Shown: one piece after another, positions 9,919 to 19,503 of the stretch
Numbering within the stretch: the first letter of the stretch is position 1
Layout: each line of letters starts with the position of its first letter
Source of the DNA: Nitrosopumilus sp. b1
GTDB lineage: Archaea > Thermoproteota > Nitrososphaeria > Nitrososphaerales > Nitrosopumilaceae
Assembly (NCBI RefSeq): GCF_014078545.1
Contig: NZ_MU078737.1
Coordinates: 1 to 64,000, forward strand
DNA length: 64,000 nt
Direction of reading: 5' to 3'
Notes under the pieces: model-generated
Databases searched by the model: none
Seen by the model: the letters and a program-made list of their open reading frames with translations, nothing else
Told to the model about the DNA's origin: nothing
Made by a program: the position numbers and the translations under genes

Positions 9919-11376
9919 TTACGGAAAAGAAACCCTAACTGATAACTTTGAGCCAAGCTCTGAAATCTTGATTCTCTCCTGACTCATTGAATCCCTTTCT
10001 CTAATGGTAACTGAATCATCCTCTAATGTCTGATGATCCACCGTTAATGCAAAGGGAGCTCCAATCTCATCTAGTCTTCTGTATCTTCTACCGATAGCAC
10101 CAGAGTGATCCAAAAATGCATCATATTTTGTCTTTAGTTTCAAAAATATCTCATCTGTCTTTTCTTTTAGACCGTCTTTTTTGACCAAAGACAAAACCCC
10201 TACATGAACAGGTGCCAAGTATGGTTTGATTGATAGCACTATTCTCTCATTTTCCTTATCATCCTTTAGTGAATGCTCCAAAATGGTATACAGGCTGCGG
10301 TCAATTCCCATTGATATCTCAAAAACATGGGGCAATACCTTGACATCATCATCCATTACCTCAAATTTCTCCTTGCTCTTTTTTGCATGGCTACCCAAGT
10401 CATAGTCTGAACGATAGTTACATGCTACTAGCTCAAGCCAACCAATTGTAGTCTCTACCTCAAAGTCAAAAGCAACTTCTGCATAGAATGCCTTTTCTTT
10501 GTCACCCAGTTTTCTAAATCTTGATCTAGATACATCAATTCCAGTCTTTTCATAAAACGACATTAACAACCCAAGATAGTATGCAACAAACTTGTTTGGA
10601 ATCATTCCGGATTCCACTGCCTCCTTGCATGTCACTGATTTTATCTCAGAATCAATCTGCACATGAATTACCACATCTTGTATCTCTGTAAATTTCTCCA
10701 AGCCATCTAGTTTCCCAGGATTGCAAAATACCTCAATCTCTGCCTGGTAAAATTCCCGTAATCTCAATAAACTCTGCCTGGGGGAAATCTCGTTTCTAAA
10801 ACTCTTTCCAACTTGGGCAATTCCCAAAGGAAGCTTTCCTCTCATTGTCTTGAATAATCTTGGAAAATCAACAAAGATTGATTGGCATGTCTCTGGTCGA
10901 AGATATGCATCAACACCATCAGGACCAATGCCTACTCGAAACATCATGTTGAATCGTCGTGTCTTATCAAAACCTCCTTTACACTTTGTACATTTAATGC
11001 CATTTTCAGAAATTGCCTTGTCAAAATCCTCCAAATCTGCACTCTCTGGAATCTCAACTTTGGAAACCTCTGCAATTAATCGATCTGCCCTAAATGTAGA
11101 ACCACACTTTGTACATTTTATTATCGGGTCTGCAAAACTTGCAAGATGCCCTGATGCCTCAAAGACTGACTTTGACATTATCTGCGAGCCATCAATCTCT
11201 AGCATCTGATCACGACGAATTAACTCCCTTCTCCATAACTCCAAGAATTTATTCTTCAAGCTGACACCAGATGGTCCATACTCCCAAAATCCTGCATGTG
11301 CATCACCATACACCTCACAGCTAGGAAAGTAAAATCCCCGCTCCAATGCTAGCTTCATGACTTCATCGTAGTTCAT
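9919..11376 (-). CDS. glyS: Glycyl-tRNA synthetase, class II dimeric type
   Basis: 485 residues, the usual length for the archaeal alpha2 enzyme that charges tRNA-Gly. The N-terminus reads ALERGFYFPSCEVYGDAHAGFWEYGP, the characteristic start of this family. A CTKC...CTKC zinc-type insertion follows at about residues 88-135, then class II motif 2 (SFRNEISPRQSLLRLREFYQAEIEVF) and motif 3 near GIDRSL. The C-terminal anticodon-binding domain carries HSGAIGRRYRRLDEIGAPF. It lies 30 bp downstream of endonuclease IV on the same strand, so co-transcription is likely. A tRNA-Gly(CCC) is in the same window. Confidence 0.97.
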   Translation of the reverse strand: MNYDEVMKLALERGFYFPSCEVYGDAHAGFWEYGPSGVSLKNKFLELWRRELIRRDQMLEIDGSQIMSKSVFEASGHLASFADPIIKCTKCGSTFRADRLIAEVSKVEIPESADLEDFDKAISENGIKCTKCKGGFDKTRRFNMMFRVGIGPDGVDAYLRPETCQSIFVDFPRLFKTMRGKLPLGIAQVGKSFRNEISPRQSLLRLREFYQAEIEVFCNPGKLDGLEKFTEIQDVVIHVQIDSEIKSVTCKEAVESGMIPNKFVAYYLGLLMSFYEKTGIDVSRSRFRKLGDKEKAFYAEVAFDFEVETTIGWLELVACNYRSDYDLGSHAKKSKEKFEVMDDDVKVLPHVFEISMGIDRSLYTILEHSLKDDKENERIVLSIKPYLAPVHVGVLSLVKKDGLKEKTDEIFLKLKTKYDAFLDHSGAIGRRYRRLDEIGAPFALTVDHQTLEDDSVTIRERDSMSQERIKISELGSKLSVRVSFP

Positions 11377-11406
11377 GTTTAGTCGAAAGTTTAATGAAAT
11401 AAAATC

Positions 11407-12246
11407 CTATGCAAGTTTTTTTGCCTTTTTGATATTCTCAAAATCATCTCGTACATCATCAATTGGTGTCTCCAAAATGATTGGTATCTCTTTCTTGTTT
11501 GCCATTTTAATCACAGAACTCATACCTTTCTCACCAATCTGTCCCAACCCAATATGATAATGTCTGTCCAGTCTTGAACCGATTTCCCCCTTTGCATCAT
11601 TTAGATGAAGAATCTTCAAGTGCTCAAATCCAATTGCTTTCTCAAATTTAGAGAATGTGTCATTTACTGCCTTTTCTGTACGTAGATCATATCCTGCGAC
11701 AAAAGCATGGCATGTATCAATACAGATGCCAAATCTCTTTGCAGGTTTTAGTTCAAAAAATATTTCTGCAAGCTGCTCAAACTCAGAACCTACCGAATTT
11801 TTCTGCCCAGCCGTATTCTCTAATAGAATCATAACATCATTGTCTACTTTGGCAACTTCCTTTAGTGAGGCAACTAGTCGCTTTATTCCCTCTTTCTCGC
11901 CAGTTCCCAAATGACTACCAAGATGTGTTACTAGATAGGGGACTCCCAATTTACCGCATCGTTTCACCTCATTAATCATTGCATCAACTGATTTTTTGAG
12001 TGAGTCCTTCTTTGGAGAGGATAGATTAGGTAGATATGGCATGTGTGCACATGTTGCCAATCTTTCAATATCGCTTGCTTTAAGCTTCTTTTTAAAATCA
12101 GAGATCTCCTTTTCAGGAAGCTCCTTTGCATGCCAACCCCTTGGGTTTCGCGTAAAAATTTGAAATGCACTGCAACTTCTCTCTACTGCATTATCGACTG
12201 CATTGTTAACACCACCAGCGATAGAAACATGACAGCCAATCTGCAT
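11407..12246 (-). CDS. nfo: Endonuclease IV (AP endonuclease)
   Basis: 279 residues, a TIM-barrel metalloenzyme that cleaves DNA at abasic sites in base-excision repair. Visible family motifs are IGCHVSIAGG, AFQIFTRNPRGW, CAHMPYLPNLSSP, TCHAFVAGYDL, HLNDAKGEIGSRLDRHYHIG and ILETP, which carry the zinc-ligand His, Glu and Asp residues. I chose the ATG at 12246 over an in-frame ATG at 12261, because the protein then begins MQIGCHVSIAGG as in the family and a TTTAAA box at about 12273-12278 lies some 28 bp upstream, which fits a leaderless mRNA. Confidence 0.93.
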   Translation of the reverse strand: MQIGCHVSIAGGVNNAVDNAVERSCSAFQIFTRNPRGWHAKELPEKEISDFKKKLKASDIERLATCAHMPYLPNLSSPKKDSLKKSVDAMINEVKRCGKLGVPYLVTHLGSHLGTGEKEGIKRLVASLKEVAKVDNDVMILLENTAGQKNSVGSEFEQLAEIFFELKPAKRFGICIDTCHAFVAGYDLRTEKAVNDTFSKFEKAIGFEHLKILHLNDAKGEIGSRLDRHYHIGLGQIGEKGMSSVIKMANKKEIPIILETPIDDVRDDFENIKKAKKLA

Positions 12247-12313
12247 GAAATTTTTTTGCATTACGCATAATTTAAACCCGCTTTTAAAATTATCAAGTTA
12301 TCCATAAACCAGA

Positions 12314-12321
12314 TTTTTATG
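12314..12321 (+). promoter_or_regulatory. TATA box of the primase operon
   Basis: TTTTTATG centred about 26 bp before the priL ATG (12344) is the spacing expected for an archaeal TATA box driving a leaderless transcript. The intergenic region is shared with the divergent nfo gene. Confidence 0.5.
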
Positions 12322-12343
12322 TAAAGATGGTAAAGACAAACCA

Positions 12344-13375
12344 ATGATAAATCTAGGACAGGATGAGATGGCAAAGTATCCATTCTTAGCTGATGCAGGT
12401 CAGTACCTAAAAGACAAGGGATTCACATTGGAGCAGTTTAGCAAAGATCCAGATCTTAAACTAATTGTAGATAAGGCATTTCATAGAATTGAAGTGGCTG
12501 CAAATGGCCAAATTTACAAGTCAGATCTTCAAGGAGAGCAGGTATCAAGTGATTCAGTTTTACCAATGGAGGTATTTTCATTTCTAATTGCGGTTGTTTT
12601 GCTAAAACAGAGTGGAATGTACACACTCATCAAAAGATTTGCACTTGCCGAGGCAAGGCGTGCAGAAAAATTTCTGGAAAAGGATCTTGCAAGCATCTCA
12701 AACAAATCAAAGGAAGAACTCTCAATTAAGATTCTAAGCGATCTCTTTTCTGTAAATGTAAAAAAGATAAACGATAACTATGTGATTCCAGTATCTGATT
12801 ACCTTACACATTCTGTGCATTTTCATGAAAGAGAGTGGAAGCTTGTAAACCGTAAGGTAGATGACGGATACGTCTATCTTAGTCCACATGAGACAGTCAG
12901 GCTGGTACGAAAGGAGCTAGGAAATTACATCAACTCAAAAATTCTATCAGTAAATACTCCACCAATTGGGGGCGCTTTTGACCAACCAGTACAAAAACTA
13001 GTCAGTATGGCAAAAAAGTTCTCAACTACAACTGTAATCACTACAGAATATCCACCATGTATCAAGCATGCCATAGAGGTACTAGAGAAAGGAGAGAATC
13101 TTCCACATTCAGGCAGATTCATGCTTGCAACATTTCTTTTATCCAGAGGACAGACTGTGCAGCAGATTGCTCCGCTCTTTAAAAACGCACCAGACTATAA
13201 TGAAAAGATTACACTCTATCAACTAAATCATCTTGCTGGAGAATCAGGCAGTGCAACAAAGTATTCCTGTCCATCTTGTGAAAAATTAAAGGGACAAAAT
13301 CTCTGTTATGCCATTCCTCAATGTGATAACATAATTAATCCACTACAGTTTGGAAAAAAGACAGTTAATGCTTGA
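12344..13375 (+). CDS. priL: DNA primase large subunit PriL
   Basis: 343 residues, the regulatory subunit of the archaeal-eukaryotic primase that makes replication primers with PriS. The N-terminal all-helical half begins KYPFLADAGQYLKDKGFTLEQ. The C-terminal half carries four cysteines in the family arrangement for a 4Fe-4S cluster: PPCIKHA, YSCPSC, NLCYAI and PQCDN. The stop overlaps the priS start by 8 nt, so the subunits are translationally coupled. Confidence 0.93.
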   Translation: MINLGQDEMAKYPFLADAGQYLKDKGFTLEQFSKDPDLKLIVDKAFHRIEVAANGQIYKSDLQGEQVSSDSVLPMEVFSFLIAVVLLKQSGMYTLIKRFALAEARRAEKFLEKDLASISNKSKEELSIKILSDLFSVNVKKINDNYVIPVSDYLTHSVHFHEREWKLVNRKVDDGYVYLSPHETVRLVRKELGNYINSKILSVNTPPIGGAFDQPVQKLVSMAKKFSTTTVITTEYPPCIKHAIEVLEKGENLPHSGRFMLATFLLSRGQTVQQIAPLFKNAPDYNEKITLYQLNHLAGESGSATKYSCPSCEKLKGQNLCYAIPQCDNIINPLQFGKKTVNA

Positions 13376-14495
13376 TAATGATAAAAAACTTGTAGAAGAA
13401 GTCTTCAAAAAATATTATTTTGAAAATTTCAAAATGATTCGAGTACCAGAAAAGACAGAACAACGAGAGTTTGGTTACCAAAAGTTTGACTCTGGGATGA
13501 TTAGACATCTGACGGTAAAAAATGACAAGGAGCTGCATCTGCTCTTAATGCAAAATACACCATCGGATGTATATTGCTCCAATGCATACTATTCCTTTCC
13601 AAATTTACCAATGAATGAAAAGGATTGGAAAGAGGCTGATCTAATATTTGATATTGATGCAAAGGATCTCAAACTAGAATGCCGAAGCCAACACACATGC
13701 ACAAAGTGTAATCAATGTCAAAAAATATCTGCACACAATTTAGAATGCCCATCATGCAATTCCACAAAAGTCTCCCAGATACCATTAACATGTAATAATT
13801 GTGTAACAATGGCAAAGGCCGAAGTTAAACGACTGGTATCAATTCTTACAAATGATCTTGGCATTCCAAAAGAAAACATCTACATCTATTTTTCTGGAAA
13901 TGACGGTTTTCATGTTTATGTGTATGATTCCCAATATCAAAAATTAGGATCAAAGGAAAGAGCAGAGCTCTCTGATTATATCATGTTTAGGGGAGCAATT
14001 CCCGAAACATTTGGCATGAAAAAATTCAAGCCAGAGCGCTCATCTTTTCCAGAACTAGACGAGTCAGGATGGCGGGGGCGAGTCTCAAAGGAGATCTTTG
14101 GCTCAAAGTCAAAAAAGTCAAAAATCATTTCAGAGATTATCAAGGATCCAAACGGCTATTCATCATTTCAAAACCAAATTCAAACACTATCTAACAAAAT
14201 AGGAGTAAGAATCGATCCAAATGTTACAATGGATATCCACAGAATATTTCGTCTGCCTGGCTCACTGAATAGTAAGAGTGGACTCTCCAAGGCATTCTGC
14301 GAGAATCTTGATGACTTTAACCCGTATTCAGATGCCTGTTTTTTGGACGAGTCCAGCATAGAGGTTTTGGCAAAATGCCCAATCCAGTTTAGGCTAAAAA
14401 ATAAGAAGTTTGGACCATATGATAACCAAAAAGTTTCAGTTCCCAAATTTGCTGCAGTATACATGATCTGTAAAGGTCTAGCTACATTGGCATAG
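13368..14495 (+). CDS. priS: DNA primase catalytic subunit PriS
   Basis: 375 residues from the ATG at 13368. The catalytic metal-binding motif FDIDAKD falls at about residues 94-100. A cysteine-rich zinc knuckle follows (CRSQHTCTKCNQC and CPSC), then the SGNDGFHVYV motif and a C-terminal DIHRIFRLPGSLNSKSGL segment, as in archaeal PriS. An upstream in-frame TTG at 13350 is possible, but the ATG gives the normal short N-terminus and an 8-nt overlap with priL. Confidence 0.94.
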   Translation: MLDNDKKLVEEVFKKYYFENFKMIRVPEKTEQREFGYQKFDSGMIRHLTVKNDKELHLLLMQNTPSDVYCSNAYYSFPNLPMNEKDWKEADLIFDIDAKDLKLECRSQHTCTKCNQCQKISAHNLECPSCNSTKVSQIPLTCNNCVTMAKAEVKRLVSILTNDLGIPKENIYIYFSGNDGFHVYVYDSQYQKLGSKERAELSDYIMFRGAIPETFGMKKFKPERSSFPELDESGWRGRVSKEIFGSKSKKSKIISEIIKDPNGYSSFQNQIQTLSNKIGVRIDPNVTMDIHRIFRLPGSLNSKSGLSKAFCENLDDFNPYSDACFLDESSIEVLAKCPIQFRLKNKKFGPYDNQKVSVPKFAAVYMICKGLATLA

Positions 14496-14614
14496 TTCTT
14501 GTATAATTCTAGAAAATTCAAAGAAAATTTTGATTAATTTCAAACTTTTTTGTAAAACTGACATCTAGCCTCAAAAAACTGGTAAGACATTAATGTACGA
14601 CACCTCAACTTAGG

Positions 14615-17470
14615 TTGATTTTGTATAGCGCATCTACTGATAACACTCCGCCACCAGACGCCGGAAAGTACATCCGATGGGGTATAGTCGGCATCATAGG
14701 TCTAGTAATCTTGGTTATCGTTGGAAACCAAGGTGTAGTTCTCTCAATGAACATGAGTGAGTTTGAGACTGACTTTACAAAGCCAGTTTACTACTCAATT
14801 GTAGGCGCACTTGTATTATCTGCCATTGCCTTAATTCGCGTTAACATTCTAAAGAGATCTTCCATCTTTTGGTATGCCATTAACACTGCTATTTCATTTC
14901 TTAATCGTTCCCCACAAGATCCAGTAGCTAAAAACATCTCAAGTTATAGAGATTACAAGCTTAGCCCAGTACAGTTTGTAGTCTGGCAGATTACGAAAAT
15001 ATTCCTGTTTGGTGCATTCTTTGCAAATGTCCTATTTGGACTAGCAGTAATGTCATTTATCGACGGCAACACAATGGGCGTTGAAACTCTTCCAACGTTA
15101 TTCTCTCTACCATTTGTCACTCCACCAACTGATGGAAGCTATGCAGTTGAAAATGTAATTCCAATGATGCCTGCATTACTAATTTTGATTCCGCCAATCT
15201 TGGCAGCAATTGGTTTACGACTTGTTCTGTATGTAGGATTGCATTCTATCATTAATGTAATTACATCTTACCTTCAAGATACAACTGAAGGAAAACCAAG
15301 ATATCTTAACTATGTTTCAACTATTGAGGCAATAATCGGTATCGGTGTATTATGGGCAGCCTTTAATCTCTTCTTTACAGAGCAGATAGATTACAACACT
15401 CGATACTCCATTGCAGGAACTCTGGTCATTGGCTTTGCACTAATCGCATTCTCAGTGACCGATAGAATTCGAGCCCGAGTTCTAACTCACATGCTAAAAA
15501 GAGATGTGTACATTCGTGTATTAACAATTATAGCTATTGCAATCATTGTTGGAGCTCTAGTTTCAGTCAACAATAGCATTGCTGATGCAAGAAAGATCGA
15601 ATATCTTGGACCATACACTGCTCAGCAGATCAGTGTGAACCGATACCTCGGTGAGCTGGATAAAATTCAAGAGAACAAACACGACGTCAATTTAGAATCT
15701 GTATCGCCCAATAATATCAAAAATTATGTTAAAGAAAATAGTGATGTCCTAAACGTAATTCGTATTTGGGACTGGGATGCAGCCTTTGCAAAATTAAAGC
15801 CTGAAATTGGTTTGATCCCATATGTAGATTTTGAAGACAATGATATTCTTCGATTTAACAATACGTTATACTGGACTGCTTCAATGAAGCCAAGATTGCC
15901 AGACTCTGTGAGTTTAGAGAATAGATGGTATAATGAACATCTCGTTTACACACATGTTCCAAACGGATTTCTAACCTTAGATGCCTCAAATGGACAAATC
16001 ATAGACAGTGCAAAATTCTTCAAGCAGAGGGCAATCTATTATGGTGAGGGTGGATTACTGGAAGAAACTTGGTCTGCATATCCAACCAGTCGTACTGAAA
16101 GCGCCGAACTGGGTGGAGCATTTTATTCTGGTACTGGTGGTTTAGAAGTATCGCCCCCTCTTAGCTGGATATTTGAGCCAAACTTTTTGCTATCCTTCCC
16201 AGCCGAATCAGTCCACATTAATCGTTACAAAGATATCAATCAAAGAATGGAGTTGTTATACCCATACTTTGTCTATGACTTTTTTGGTAGAGAGCTAGAT
16301 GCATATCCAGTTACTGATGGACAGAATTCATACTGGCTAGTACCTTTAATCTTTGGAGTAAAAGCAAACGATGTACCATGGTCATCAGGTAATCATTACA
16401 TCAGATTGGTTGGATACGGACTAATTGATTCCTACAATGGTGAAATCAGATTGCTCAAGGTAGGTGATGACTTTTTCACACAAATGTTTGAGAGTCAATA
16501 TGGAAATAAATTCGAAAAGATTCCTGCTTGGCTTGAAAAACAGATCAGATATCCTGTAGAGCTATTCAATTGGAAGACTGGTATGTACAACTTTTACCAT
16601 GTAACTGATGCAGAAACGTTCATTCAGGCAAATCAGTTCTACGAAATCCCAAGAGGTCTTGATACATACTATATCCAAGCAAAGCCACCTGGTTTTGAAA
16701 AACCAGAGTTTATCGGCTTGTTGTCATTAGAGCTTAAAGGCTCTCAAGGTAGAAACCTTGCTGGATTCATGATTGTAGAAAACGATCTTCCAAACTTGGG
16801 TAAGATGCAGTTCTATGAAGTTCCTCTAAACTCTACAACAAAACTCATTGGACCCACAGCAGTAAGGGAAGCACTAGATAGGGATCCAGACTTTGCCCAG
16901 CTTAAAACATTGTTGAGAACTCCAAGAATAGGTGATAATATCCTATACCATGTTGGTGTCCATGACACCTACTTTATTCCAGTGTATACTGCAGGTGCTG
17001 GTGGAGTAGTAGCTCAATTGGGAACTATAGCCGCAGTTGGAGCAGCATTTAATGGTGAATACTATGTAGGATTAGGCGACACACAACAAGCAGCATTTGA
17101 GGCTTATCTTCAAAAATTATCTGGAATAAAATCCACACCTTCTTCTCCTAGCGCTCAAGCAATGGAGCTTGGAAAGGATGATCGAATAGAACTGTTAAGA
17201 ACACTATTTGAAGAAGAAGGATTATCGATTGTTGAACCAACAGCAATAATGATTCCACTCTCTTTCAAGGAAGGTGAGATCTTCTTTTACAGTGATGCAG
17301 AACGCGAGGATACTGAAAAGTTAATCTCTCAATTCATTGATGACTTTATCAAACCTAGAAGTGATAGGGTTTTCATGTGGAAAGACAACAAGGTATTCAA
17401 CTTTGGAACGATTATCGTAAAAGATAACATTCCAGAGATGCACTACATCACAATTGAGGTAGGTAGCTAG
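14615..17470 (+). CDS. UPF0182 family membrane protein
   Basis: 951 residues with a TTG start. About seven hydrophobic segments occupy roughly residues 15-330, followed by a long, mostly extracytoplasmic C-terminal part that contains the family signature around VWDWDAAF/LRPRLPDS-like text (here IRIWDWDAAFAKLKPE and GFLTLDASNG). Length and layout match UPF0182 proteins of bacteria and archaea, whose function is unknown. The next gene begins at the base after its stop, so the pair is an operon. Confidence 0.85.
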   Translation: MILYSASTDNTPPPDAGKYIRWGIVGIIGLVILVIVGNQGVVLSMNMSEFETDFTKPVYYSIVGALVLSAIALIRVNILKRSSIFWYAINTAISFLNRSPQDPVAKNISSYRDYKLSPVQFVVWQITKIFLFGAFFANVLFGLAVMSFIDGNTMGVETLPTLFSLPFVTPPTDGSYAVENVIPMMPALLILIPPILAAIGLRLVLYVGLHSIINVITSYLQDTTEGKPRYLNYVSTIEAIIGIGVLWAAFNLFFTEQIDYNTRYSIAGTLVIGFALIAFSVTDRIRARVLTHMLKRDVYIRVLTIIAIAIIVGALVSVNNSIADARKIEYLGPYTAQQISVNRYLGELDKIQENKHDVNLESVSPNNIKNYVKENSDVLNVIRIWDWDAAFAKLKPEIGLIPYVDFEDNDILRFNNTLYWTASMKPRLPDSVSLENRWYNEHLVYTHVPNGFLTLDASNGQIIDSAKFFKQRAIYYGEGGLLEETWSAYPTSRTESAELGGAFYSGTGGLEVSPPLSWIFEPNFLLSFPAESVHINRYKDINQRMELLYPYFVYDFFGRELDAYPVTDGQNSYWLVPLIFGVKANDVPWSSGNHYIRLVGYGLIDSYNGEIRLLKVGDDFFTQMFESQYGNKFEKIPAWLEKQIRYPVELFNWKTGMYNFYHVTDAETFIQANQFYEIPRGLDTYYIQAKPPGFEKPEFIGLLSLELKGSQGRNLAGFMIVENDLPNLGKMQFYEVPLNSTTKLIGPTAVREALDRDPDFAQLKTLLRTPRIGDNILYHVGVHDTYFIPVYTAGAGGVVAQLGTIAAVGAAFNGEYYVGLGDTQQAAFEAYLQKLSGIKSTPSSPSAQAMELGKDDRIELLRTLFEEEGLSIVEPTAIMIPLSFKEGEIFFYSDAEREDTEKLISQFIDDFIKPRSDRVFMWKDNKVFNFGTIIVKDNIPEMHYITIEVGS

Positions 17471-18013
17471 TTGCTACTAGTTGTGGATAACGGCTCTGTT
17501 TACACAAAAAATCTTTTAGAATTTCTCTCAAATATCAAAAAGTCTTATGATGTTACTACACATGATAAAATATCTCTAGATGATTTACAAAACTATGAAG
17601 CGTTCATCCTTTCTGGAAGAAGAAATAATGATTCACAAATGAATGCAAAAAACACAGCAATCATCAAGCACGCAATATTGCATAAAAATTCTTTACTTGG
17701 TATATGTTATGGGGCAGAAATTTTAGCATTAACAGCAGGTGGCACAATAAAAAAAATGTCATCTATTCACAAAGGCGATGAAAATGTTTCCATCCTACAG
17801 AAAAACCCACTCTGTACTAGAGAAATTTCAGTATTTGAAAGCCATAATTACGAAATATCAAAACTAGGTAACCGCATTATTCCCATTGGAAGATCAGAGC
17901 GTTGTAATAATGAAATAATTTGGTACAGAGATTCCAAAATTTTTGGAACCCAATTCCATCCTGAAATGAGTCCAGATGGTCATAAAATTATTGAAAATTT
18001 CTGTAATCTCTGA
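17471..18013 (+). CDS. Class I glutamine amidotransferase domain protein
   Basis: 180 residues, TTG start directly after the upstream stop. The nucleophile elbow GICYGAE places the catalytic Cys at residue 79, and FHPEMS near residue 161 supplies the His-Glu pair of the triad. It most resembles stand-alone TrpG/GuaA-type glutaminase subunits, but the synthetase partner is not in the window. It probably hydrolyses glutamine and passes ammonia to a partner; the substrate cannot be told. Confidence 0.8.
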   Translation: MLLVVDNGSVYTKNLLEFLSNIKKSYDVTTHDKISLDDLQNYEAFILSGRRNNDSQMNAKNTAIIKHAILHKNSLLGICYGAEILALTAGGTIKKMSSIHKGDENVSILQKNPLCTREISVFESHNYEISKLGNRIIPIGRSERCNNEIIWYRDSKIFGTQFHPEMSPDGHKIIENFCNL

Positions 18014-18046
18014 ACATTTTTAATGACTGAAATAGTCTTCTAACCG

Positions 18047-19006
18047 ATGGAATCAACTCATGATTTGATACTTCCAATTGTGGATGAAGAAAACATCTGC
18101 CTGCCACTTGCAGTAAATGTTGTATCAAAATATTGGAATGTTGACTTGCCCTTATCTGAAGCCATAGAGATTGCCAAAAAATATCCAAACGTTAACGGCA
18201 GTATTCTAATTGAAGGAATAGAGCTTGCTGAAAGACACGGTTTATCTACATTAATCCTGCGCTCTAATGTTTCTGAATTAAAAAAAATGATTGACATGGG
18301 AATTCCACCGATTGTAATTCTTCCCGGAATCCATGAAACTATACAACACGCATCCGTAATTTCTGGATACGACGATGATGAAAAAACTATCATTCATTAT
18401 ATTCCTCAAACTGACAAAGAAGGCTCTTTTCAAATGGGTGTTATTCCAGAAAAAAAATTCAATGAATTGTGGTCTGAAGATGGAAATTTAATGATAATTA
18501 TTGCAACATCAGATATTATCTCTGAATTAAAGTCATTTAATGAAAATAACAACAAATCAAACAAATTATGCTTTAATTCAGAGCGGTTAAGTCTATCAAA
18601 TAAAAAACCTGAGGCAATTGATTCATTAAAAAAAGCAATTGAGTTAGATCCAAAAAATTCTACAGCATATTCACTGTTGGGTTCCATTCTAAATGAATCA
18701 AATTCAAGCGAATGTGAAAGTTACTACAAAAAATCAATTGAGATTAACAATAGAAATTTCTTGGCATATCGTGGTTTGGGAAATTATTATCTAAAAACTG
18801 AACAATATCAATTAGCAGAAAAATTTTACACAAAAGCAATCGAAATTAATCCCCATCGCAATGGTCCCATTTATAAAAATCGAGGTATAGTTAGATTAGA
18901 GCAAGACAAAAAAAGTGATGCAAAAAAGGATTTGGAAAATTATCTAACTCACACACCAAATGCTAAAGATAAAAAATCAATTCAGCAAGCAATTGCAGAA
19001 TTGTAA
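18047..19006 (+). CDS. C39-like papain-fold domain fused to TPR repeats
   Basis: 319 residues. The N-terminal ~165 residues look like a C39-family papain fold: Cys18 in EENICLPLAV begins a helix, and His101 in QHASVISGYDDDEKTIIHY sits before a beta hairpin, as in C39-like peptidases. Residues about 185-319 form three to four TPR repeats (AIDSLKKAIELDPKNSTAYS and AEKFYTKAIEINPH). There is no signal peptide, so it is cytoplasmic. A TTTTTAA box at about 18017-18023 lies 27 bp before the ATG. It may be a protease or an inactive peptide-binding scaffold. Confidence 0.65.
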   Translation: MESTHDLILPIVDEENICLPLAVNVVSKYWNVDLPLSEAIEIAKKYPNVNGSILIEGIELAERHGLSTLILRSNVSELKKMIDMGIPPIVILPGIHETIQHASVISGYDDDEKTIIHYIPQTDKEGSFQMGVIPEKKFNELWSEDGNLMIIIATSDIISELKSFNENNNKSNKLCFNSERLSLSNKKPEAIDSLKKAIELDPKNSTAYSLLGSILNESNSSECESYYKKSIEINNRNFLAYRGLGNYYLKTEQYQLAEKFYTKAIEINPHRNGPIYKNRGIVRLEQDKKSDAKKDLENYLTHTPNAKDKKSIQQAIAEL

Positions 19007-19008
19007 AA

Positions 19009-19082
19009 TGCGGAGTGCGGGATTTGAACACGCGACCTCCAGCTTGGGAAGCTGGCGTCATACCGAGCTAGACTAACTCCGC
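19009..19082 (-). tRNA. tRNA-Gly(CCC)
   Basis: On the minus strand a 7-bp acceptor stem GCGGAGT/ACTCCGC closes a 74-nt cloverleaf. The anticodon stem CCAGC/GCTGG encloses TTCCCAA, giving anticodon CCC. The T loop TTCAAAT is present. The discriminator base is A and CCA is not encoded. Its 3' end lies 2 bp from the stop of the convergent TPR gene. Confidence 0.95.
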
Positions 19083-19134
19083 GCAGCATTTTTTTGAAAA
19101 TTATGATTATATAGTTTGATGTGGCACTAATTTT

Positions 19135-19308
19135 ATGGATGCCAGATGCCCCGAATGTGAAAAGGCTGCAATATTGGATGATGAAATGATCAAAGTAAAG
19201 TGCCCACACTGCAACTTTGAGGCAACCTATGATGATTATCTAGAAATTATGAAAGATCAAGCTGTTAATATGGCATCTGACTATATTCCAAAAAGACCTG
19301 GTTTTTAG
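19135..19308 (+). CDS. Small zinc-ribbon protein, 57 aa
   Basis: An ATG ORF encodes MDARCPECEKAAILDDEMIK, then a second CPHC pair and a short acidic tail ending PKRPGF. The CPEC...CPHC spacing is a four-cysteine zinc ribbon like the N-terminus of TFIIB or LysW-type carriers. It lacks the C-terminal EDWGE of LysW, so it is not the lysine/arginine carrier. Function unknown. It lies just upstream of another tiny zinc ribbon on the opposite strand, one base away at the 3' end. Confidence 0.65.
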   Translation: MDARCPECEKAAILDDEMIKVKCPHCNFEATYDDYLEIMKDQAVNMASDYIPKRPGF

Positions 19309-19309
19309 T

Positions 19310-19429
19310 TCACCAATAATTTCCTTTATCTGAGCAATCTAGGTGTGCCCCACAATTAGGACAAATCATATGACATGCTTGCATGTTAACCATCTTATTC
19401 TCACATCTTGGACAGGAAATGTCATCCAT
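19310..19429 (-). CDS. Tiny double zinc-knuckle protein, 39 aa
   Basis: Starting at CAT 19427-19429, the minus strand encodes MDDISCPRCENKMVNMQACH and then MICPNCGAHLDCSDKGNYW. Two CxxC pairs (CPRC, CPNC) plus extra Cys and His residues would bind one or two zinc ions. The ORF fills the gap between its neighbours with a 1-bp gap to the convergent gene. I do not recognise a named family. Its short length limits confidence, although the cysteine pattern would be unlikely by chance. Confidence 0.55.
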   Translation of the reverse strand: MDDISCPRCENKMVNMQACHMICPNCGAHLDCSDKGNYW

Positions 19430-19503
19430 AAGAAAGAATGGGGTTTTTACTTTAAAAATTATTTCCAAAGGTTAATTAGTCCAACAAAATTTTTTTTGAA
19501 TAC

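Noticed and set aside
19135-19308. The 57-residue zinc ribbon as LysW amino-group carrier
   Set aside because: It lacks the C-terminal EDWGE motif, and no lysine/arginine genes are nearby.
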